The notes under the pieces: generated by a model
Told to the model about the DNA's origin: nothing
Databases searched by the model: none
The model's input: only the letters and a program-made list of their open reading frames with translations
Origin: Burkholderia sp. BCC0322
Lineage (GTDB): Bacteria > Pseudomonadota > Gammaproteobacteria > Burkholderiales > Burkholderiaceae
Assembly (NCBI RefSeq): GCF_902833045.1
Contig: NZ_CADFDU010000021.1
Coordinates: forward strand, 28,746-92,745
Length of the DNA stretch: 64,000 nt
Direction: 5' to 3'
Shown: positions 60,709-64,000 of the stretch, one piece after another
Position numbering within the stretch: position 1 is the stretch's first letter
How the letters are laid out: each line of letters begins with the position of its first letter
Translations under genes and position numbers: made by a program

Positions 60709-61563
60709 TTAAGTTAATGCAGGCACGTCAGCGGTATTTCTGAGTTGCCTGTAGTAGTTTGCCTCAGCCTCCGCGGGCGGGATATAGCCGAGGGGCACCA
60801 TCAGCCGATGATGGTTGTACCAAGCCACCCATTCCAGCGTTGCCAGTTCGACGGATTCCCTCGTTTTCCATGGGGCGCGCCGATGAATCAGTTCCGTCTT
60901 GTACAGACCGTTGATCGTTTCAGCCAGTGCGTTGTCGTAGCTGTCTCCCCGGCTGCCAACCGACGGCTCGATGCCTGCCTCAGCCAGCCGTTCGCTGTAG
61001 CGAATGCTGACGTATTGGGCCCCTCTGTCGGAGTGGTGAATCAAAGTCCCGTCCTCGCCCGGTTGCCTGGCGTACAGCGCCTGTTCAAGTGCATCCAGCA
61101 CGAAGTCCGTGGTCATCGACGAGCTGACGCGCCAGCCAACGATACGGCGGGCAAACACGTCGATCACGAATGCCACGTACAGCCGGCCTTGCCAAGTCGA
61201 GACATACGTAAAATCCGACACCCAGAGCTGATTCGGTCGATCGGCCTTGAACTGCCGGTTGACCCGGTCCAGCGGGCGTGGCGCGATGGTATCGGGAATC
61301 GTTGTGCGAACTCGCTTACCGCGAACTGCACCTCGCAAGCCCTGCAGCTTCATCAACCGCCCGACCGTACAGCGTGCGACCACGATACCTTCCCGGTTCA
61401 TCTGCTTCCAGACCTTCGGCACGCCATAGACCTGCATGTTGGCCTGCCAGACACGCTTGATCTCCGGTTGCAGAATCTCATCTCGTTTGGCGCGGGCGCA
61501 GCGTTTGGACGGATCGCGAAGCCGCGCAACGTGGCGTCGGTAGCCCGACGGGGCAATCCGCAA
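60709..61563 (-). CDS. IS3-family transposase OrfB
   Basis: 284 aa as written from a TTG, but the true product is an OrfA-OrfB fusion made by -1 frameshift. DDE core: VSDFTYVSTWQGRLYVAFVI, DRGAQYVSIRYSERLAEAG and ALAETINGLYKTELIH (D, D, E spaced as in retroviral integrases). It cuts and joins the ends of the element. Confidence 0.93.
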   Translation of the reverse strand: MRIAPSGYRRHVARLRDPSKRCARAKRDEILQPEIKRVWQANMQVYGVPKVWKQMNREGIVVARCTVGRLMKLQGLRGAVRGKRVRTTIPDTIAPRPLDRVNRQFKADRPNQLWVSDFTYVSTWQGRLYVAFVIDVFARRIVGWRVSSSMTTDFVLDALEQALYARQPGEDGTLIHHSDRGAQYVSIRYSERLAEAGIEPSVGSRGDSYDNALAETINGLYKTELIHRRAPWKTRESVELATLEWVAWYNHHRLMVPLGYIPPAEAEANYYRQLRNTADVPALT

Positions 61564-61619
61564 AGCCTTGCAGATCGGCTCGACCCCGAAGGTGTCGCGA
61601 TGCTGATCAATGAAGGCCT

Positions 61620-61946
61620 TCAGGACTTGAAACGGCGGTCGAGCTCCGCCTGGGCGAAAAACGCGCTCGCCAGCTTGAGAATCTCGTTGGTCCGGCGCAG
61701 TTCCTTAACCTCGCGCTCTAGCGCCTTGATACGCTCACGCTCGGCCGTGTTCACGCCATCGCGCTCCCCACGGTCGACCTCGTCGCGTTTGACCCAATCC
61801 AGCAGCGTCTGCGGCGTACAGCCGATCATCGGTGCAATCGATTCGACTGCCGCCCACATCGACGGGTGTTCGCTACGCTGCTCGCGTACCAGGCGCACTG
61901 CACGCTCTCGAACTTCCGGGGAAAACTTGTTTGCCTTCTTGTTCAT
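61620..61946 (-). CDS. IS3-family transposase OrfA
   Basis: 108 aa. HTH in the first 60 residues ([36 protein letters not shown]), then a leucine zipper ([20 protein letters not shown]). OrfB lies in the -1 frame after the run GTTTTTC, so frameshifting here can give the fusion transposase. Confidence 0.92.
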   Translation of the reverse strand: MNKKANKFSPEVRERAVRLVREQRSEHPSMWAAVESIAPMIGCTPQTLLDWVKRDEVDRGERDGVNTAERERIKALEREVKELRRTNEILKLASAFFAQAELDRRFKS

Positions 61947-62031
61947 GGCTCGATTCTCTCAAGAATACGAGCCTCCACCAAATTCGGTGCGATTCACTCC
62001 GGCGGACCGAGCAGCCTTTTTGAAACCGTCT

Positions 62032-62313
62032 CTAACTCATCTCGATGACGGGAATGTGCCGATCGACAACAACTGGGTCGAAAACCAGATCCGACCGTGG
62101 GCAGTCGGTCGGTCCAATTGGTTGTTCGCCGGATCACTGCGTGCGGGCCAGCGCGCGGCCGCCATCATGAGCTTGATTCGATCGGCGCAACTGAACGGGA
62201 TCGATCCGCGCGCCTATCTGAAGGACGTCCTCACACGCTTGCCGACCCACAAGTCCAACGACATCGACGCGCTATTGCCGCATCGTTGGCAACCTCTCTC
62301 GACTGCCGCCTAA
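62032..62313 (+). pseudogene. C-terminal fragment of an IS66-family transposase
   Basis: About 93 codons: DGNVPIDNNWVENQIRPWAV, GRSNWLFAGSLRAGQRAAAI and NGIDPRAYLKDVLTRLP are the end of IS66 TnpC. The N-terminal part is lost and the IS3-family element lies just upstream. Confidence 0.85.
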
Positions 62314-62558
62314 ACTCGCTCGTCAAGACGGGTTGGCTGGTCGCTTACGCTCGATCCGATCCGCAAGACTGAATGTTCGTCGACTACGATCGAGATCTAC
62401 CCGAAGAAAAACGGTTGGTTCATGCGCTGTGAGTCGATTTGGTATATCGGGCACACGTTTCACAGCAGTACCGATCCGTATGGCGATATTTGAGAAAAAC
62501 TTTGATGCCTGGTTGCAAGATGGCCTGCGTGAACTCGGGCGATCGTAGTAGATCGACG

Positions 62559-62590
62559 TGGTGCCCGGAGCCGGGTTCGAATCGGCACGC
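62559..62590 (-). other. tRNA 3'-end-like remnant
   Basis: Minus strand reads a T-arm-like TTCGAACCC followed by GGCTCCGGGCACCA, like the end of a Leu-type tRNA with CCA. No matching 5' half is seen. It may be an attachment-site trace. Confidence 0.3.
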
Positions 62591-62598
62591 GCCGATTA

Positions 62599-62662
62599 GA
62601 GCGTGTTATGCACTTTTCATCGGCGCAGGCATCCAAGGGCGATGAAAGTGCATAACACGCTC
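62599..62662. repeat. 22-bp inverted repeat
   Basis: GAGCGTGTTATGCAC (from 62599) pairs with GTGCATAACACGCTC (to 62662); each arm extends to about 22 bases with one unpaired T, around a 19-base loop. It is probably the two ends of a lost or miniature element. 62314-62558 shows only broken reading frames. Confidence 0.65.
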
Positions 62663-62708
62663 ATAATCGGGATGACGGAAATTTCGGCGGTTCCGGCTTG
62701 GAACCCCA

Positions 62709-63017
62709 TCATGCGAAGATCATATCGGGCGCCCGCTGCACATTCTCAATACCGCGCTGACGCGCTTGCCAGAGATCATACGCACGCTGCTCGCCAAGCC
62801 AAACGTCTGCACGGCCGCCGCGCTCGGCGCCGAGCCACGCCTCGAGGCGGAGCGCCATTTCCGGCGAGATTGCCGCACGCTCATTCAAAACGCGCGACAG
62901 TGCAACACGACTTACGCCGAGTTGCTGGGCCGCTTCAGTTACCGAAAGACCGAGCGCCGGCAAAATGTCCTCGCGGAGCGCAGCGCCCGGGTGCGGCGGA
63001 TTGAACATTTGGGCCAT
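62709..63017 (-). CDS. higA: HigA antitoxin
   Basis: 102 aa. Start FNPPHPGAALREDILPALGL and the HTH GLSVTEAAQQLGVSRVALSR with VLNERAAISPEMALRLEAWL are the HigA pattern. It neutralises HigB and represses the operon. Placed after the toxin gene, as is usual in higBA. Confidence 0.95.
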   Translation of the reverse strand: MAQMFNPPHPGAALREDILPALGLSVTEAAQQLGVSRVALSRVLNERAAISPEMALRLEAWLGAERGGRADVWLGEQRAYDLWQARQRGIENVQRAPDMIFA

Positions 63018-63025
63018 GCCCCCTC

Positions 63026-63304
63026 CTAGTGATAGTCTTGGTAGTCGACAAGAATCGCGTCGTCATCCTCAAACCGAAAAGTCATTCTCCAATTGCCATT
63101 GACCTTCACCGAGTAGTGTCCCGCAAGATCGCCGGACAATGGATGGAAGTACCAGCCGGGACGATTCATGTCCTCGGGGAACCTCGATTCGTTCAAGCGC
63201 GTCAGCAAGCGAGCAAGCTTCGCCGCGTGATCAGGGCGAATACCCGCCTTGCTACCGGTCAAAAAAAAGCGTTCGAGCCCTTTGTGGATGAAGGTCTTGA
63301 TCAT
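63026..63304 (-). CDS. higB: HigB toxin (RelE superfamily)
   Basis: 92 aa. MIKTFIHKGLERFFLTGSKA, then AGHYSVKVNGNWRMTFRFED and a final YQDYH, the HigB ribosome-dependent mRNA interferase. The stop is eight bases before higA. The frame upstream of 63304 is not part of the gene. Confidence 0.95.
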   Translation of the reverse strand: MIKTFIHKGLERFFLTGSKAGIRPDHAAKLARLLTRLNESRFPEDMNRPGWYFHPLSGDLAGHYSVKVNGNWRMTFRFEDDDAILVDYQDYH

Positions 63305-63480
63305 GCGGCATTGTATCGCGCAAAGCCTCAAGATACAATAATGTAGATCCTCGCTGCTTTTATCGGGCTTGCCGAAGAAGCGTTTGCGCTCTTTGGCAAG
63401 CCGTGTCATTGTTACTGAAACAGGGGCAGATCGCACGCCTACTTTGACGATTTTGAACTGACTTTTCCACGGCAGCCCGC

Positions 63481-63768
63481 ATGAGCGATCCACTGAGCGT
63501 CGAGCCGTCCAAACCCAACGTTGTCGCCACCTGGCGGCTGACCGTCGGCACGTCCATTTTCTTGATCGACGTCCGCGACGACGGCAGCTGGCAGCCGTCC
63601 TATGTTGCACCCGGTCGCTTGAGTGGTTGGGAGCGTCACGCGATGCCCGAAGAGCCTGCGGCGACCGATGTCAGCGAAGCGATTCTCGCGTGGTCCCAGC
63701 GTTACGGAGCGGGGCCAGTGCTGCGTCCGCTACCGTTACGCCCCGTTACTATCTTCACGCCCCGATAA
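63481..63768 (+). CDS. hypothetical protein
   Basis: 95 aa. NVVATWRLTVGTSIFLIDVR and GSWQPSYVAPGRLSGWERHA suggest a small beta-rich domain. A hairpin overlaps its stop. Unlike its neighbours it is on the + strand. Function unknown. Confidence 0.5.
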   Translation: MSDPLSVEPSKPNVVATWRLTVGTSIFLIDVRDDGSWQPSYVAPGRLSGWERHAMPEEPAATDVSEAILAWSQRYGAGPVLRPLPLRPVTIFTPR

Positions 63769-63778
63769 TCGGGGCTTT
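63759..63778 (+). terminator. terminator-like hairpin
   Basis: GCCCCG, loop ATAAT, CGGGGC followed by TTT; the TAA stop of the 95-aa gene is in the loop. Confidence 0.6.
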
Positions 63779-63889
63779 GGCCAGCCAGGCCCGGCATGAT
63801 TCCCGCCCCCAGTCGCAGTCATGATCCGGGGGGTGTTGTCACCGGGCCTGGTGGGTGGCTGGTGATCGCTGATAGGGGTTTGGCCGGGA

Positions 63890-64000
63890 TGACCCTGCCT
63901 CGTTTTCACGTACAGCATGTCATGCAGCAGCGCGTAGGGTTTCGTATTCGACGGGAGTGCAGTAGTCGATCGACGTGTGCATGCGCTGTCGATTGTAATA
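63890..64000 (-). mobile_element. edge of a second IS3-family element
   Basis: TGACCCTGCCTCG at 63890 looks like a terminal inverted repeat, next to the transposase end below. The element continues past the window. Confidence 0.6.
63920..64000 (-). CDS. IS3-family transposase OrfB, C-terminal end (partial)
   Basis: Minus strand reads YYNRQRMHTSIDYCTPVEYE and LRAAA before the stop, the typical end of IS3-family OrfB (YN..R.H...G...P.eye). Most of the gene is outside the window. Confidence 0.85.
   Translation of the reverse strand, partial: YYNRQRMHTSIDYCTPVEYETLRAAA

Larger units (their letters stand above)
60694..61977 (-). mobile_element. IS3-family insertion sequence, complete
   Basis: 1284 bp between the inverted ends TGGAGGCTGGT and AGCCTCCA (minus-strand TGGAGGCTCGT). 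It holds orfA and orfB in the two-frame arrangement of IS3. No clear target duplication is seen. It lies next to remnants of other elements. Confidence 0.85.

Noticed and set aside
62333-62548. Plus-strand ORF ending FEKNFDAWLQDGLRELGRS
   Set aside because: It looks like the end of a broken gene whose earlier part lies in another frame; too degraded to call.
1-64000. Replication initiator or integrase gene
   Set aside because: I looked for Rep, tyrosine or serine recombinase motifs and found none, so neither plasmid nor integrated state is claimed.

Overview
The window looks like a large conjugative replicon or integrated element from a Burkholderia-like betaproteobacterium. The reasons are high GC, tRNA-Ile2(CAU) and tRNA-Pro(UGG) of proteobacterial type, a short H-NS-family protein typical of Burkholderiales, a DUF3717-like protein and IS3/IS66-family insertion sequences. 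I see no replication initiator and no integrase, so plasmid versus integrated element is undecided.

Layout. (1) 1-190 is the start of a trimeric autotransporter adhesin. (2) 312-33502, almost entirely on the minus strand and mostly joined by ATGA overlaps, is an F-type (MPF-F) type IV secretion operon. Reading from its promoter it holds a lytic transglycosylase, traA, traL, traE, traK, traB, a cargo cassette (unknown protein, HNH nuclease, 37-aa ORF, winged-helix-like protein, Gp37/Gp68-like protein), a dsbC-like gene, traV, traC, trbI, an S26 peptidase, traW, traU, trbC, a traN split into two exported halves, traF, traH and traG. Beyond traG lie a lipoprotein, a phospholipase D nuclease, a zeta-toxin/kinase-like/KfrB fusion and a DsbD-alpha-like gene. 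(3) 33.9-38.4 kb holds an Xre regulator, two related regulators (one with PAS), and a metabolic cargo: carboxylate symporter, GntR regulator and, divergently, a GNAT acetyltransferase at 38.6-39.1 kb. (4) 39.1-44.5 kb is the mobilisation operon: MOBF relaxase-helicase, TraD coupling protein and a small DNA-binding protein.

(5) 44.6-45.9 kb is a non-coding hub of cis sites: CGGTGTCTGCC repeats, hairpins with an F-like nic motif (predicted oriT, about 44.9-45.0 kb), a nested inverted repeat carrying three TTTTCCACA DnaA-box matches, and three copies of an 18-bp palindrome in roughly 110-130-bp repeats. (6) 46.6-57.0 kb is the predicted leading region. All its genes point toward oriT on the minus strand: many tiny proteins, a 727-aa ParB-like protein, a DNA methyltransferase, an LPD29-like and a DUF932-like protein. 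Each of its four gene blocks is headed by a large hairpin of one of two recurring types. The geometry fits single-stranded-DNA promoters that would switch these genes on as the + strand enters a recipient. I consider this the most interesting system in the window.

(7) 57.7-64 kb holds small plus-strand genes, one pair behind a SOS-box-like site, two tRNAs, an H-NS-like gene, IS debris and a complete IS3-family element, a higBA toxin-antitoxin pair and the edge of another IS3-family element.

Starts were chosen from Shine-Dalgarno sites and overlaps seen in the sequence. Functions rest on recognised family motifs; no database search was run.
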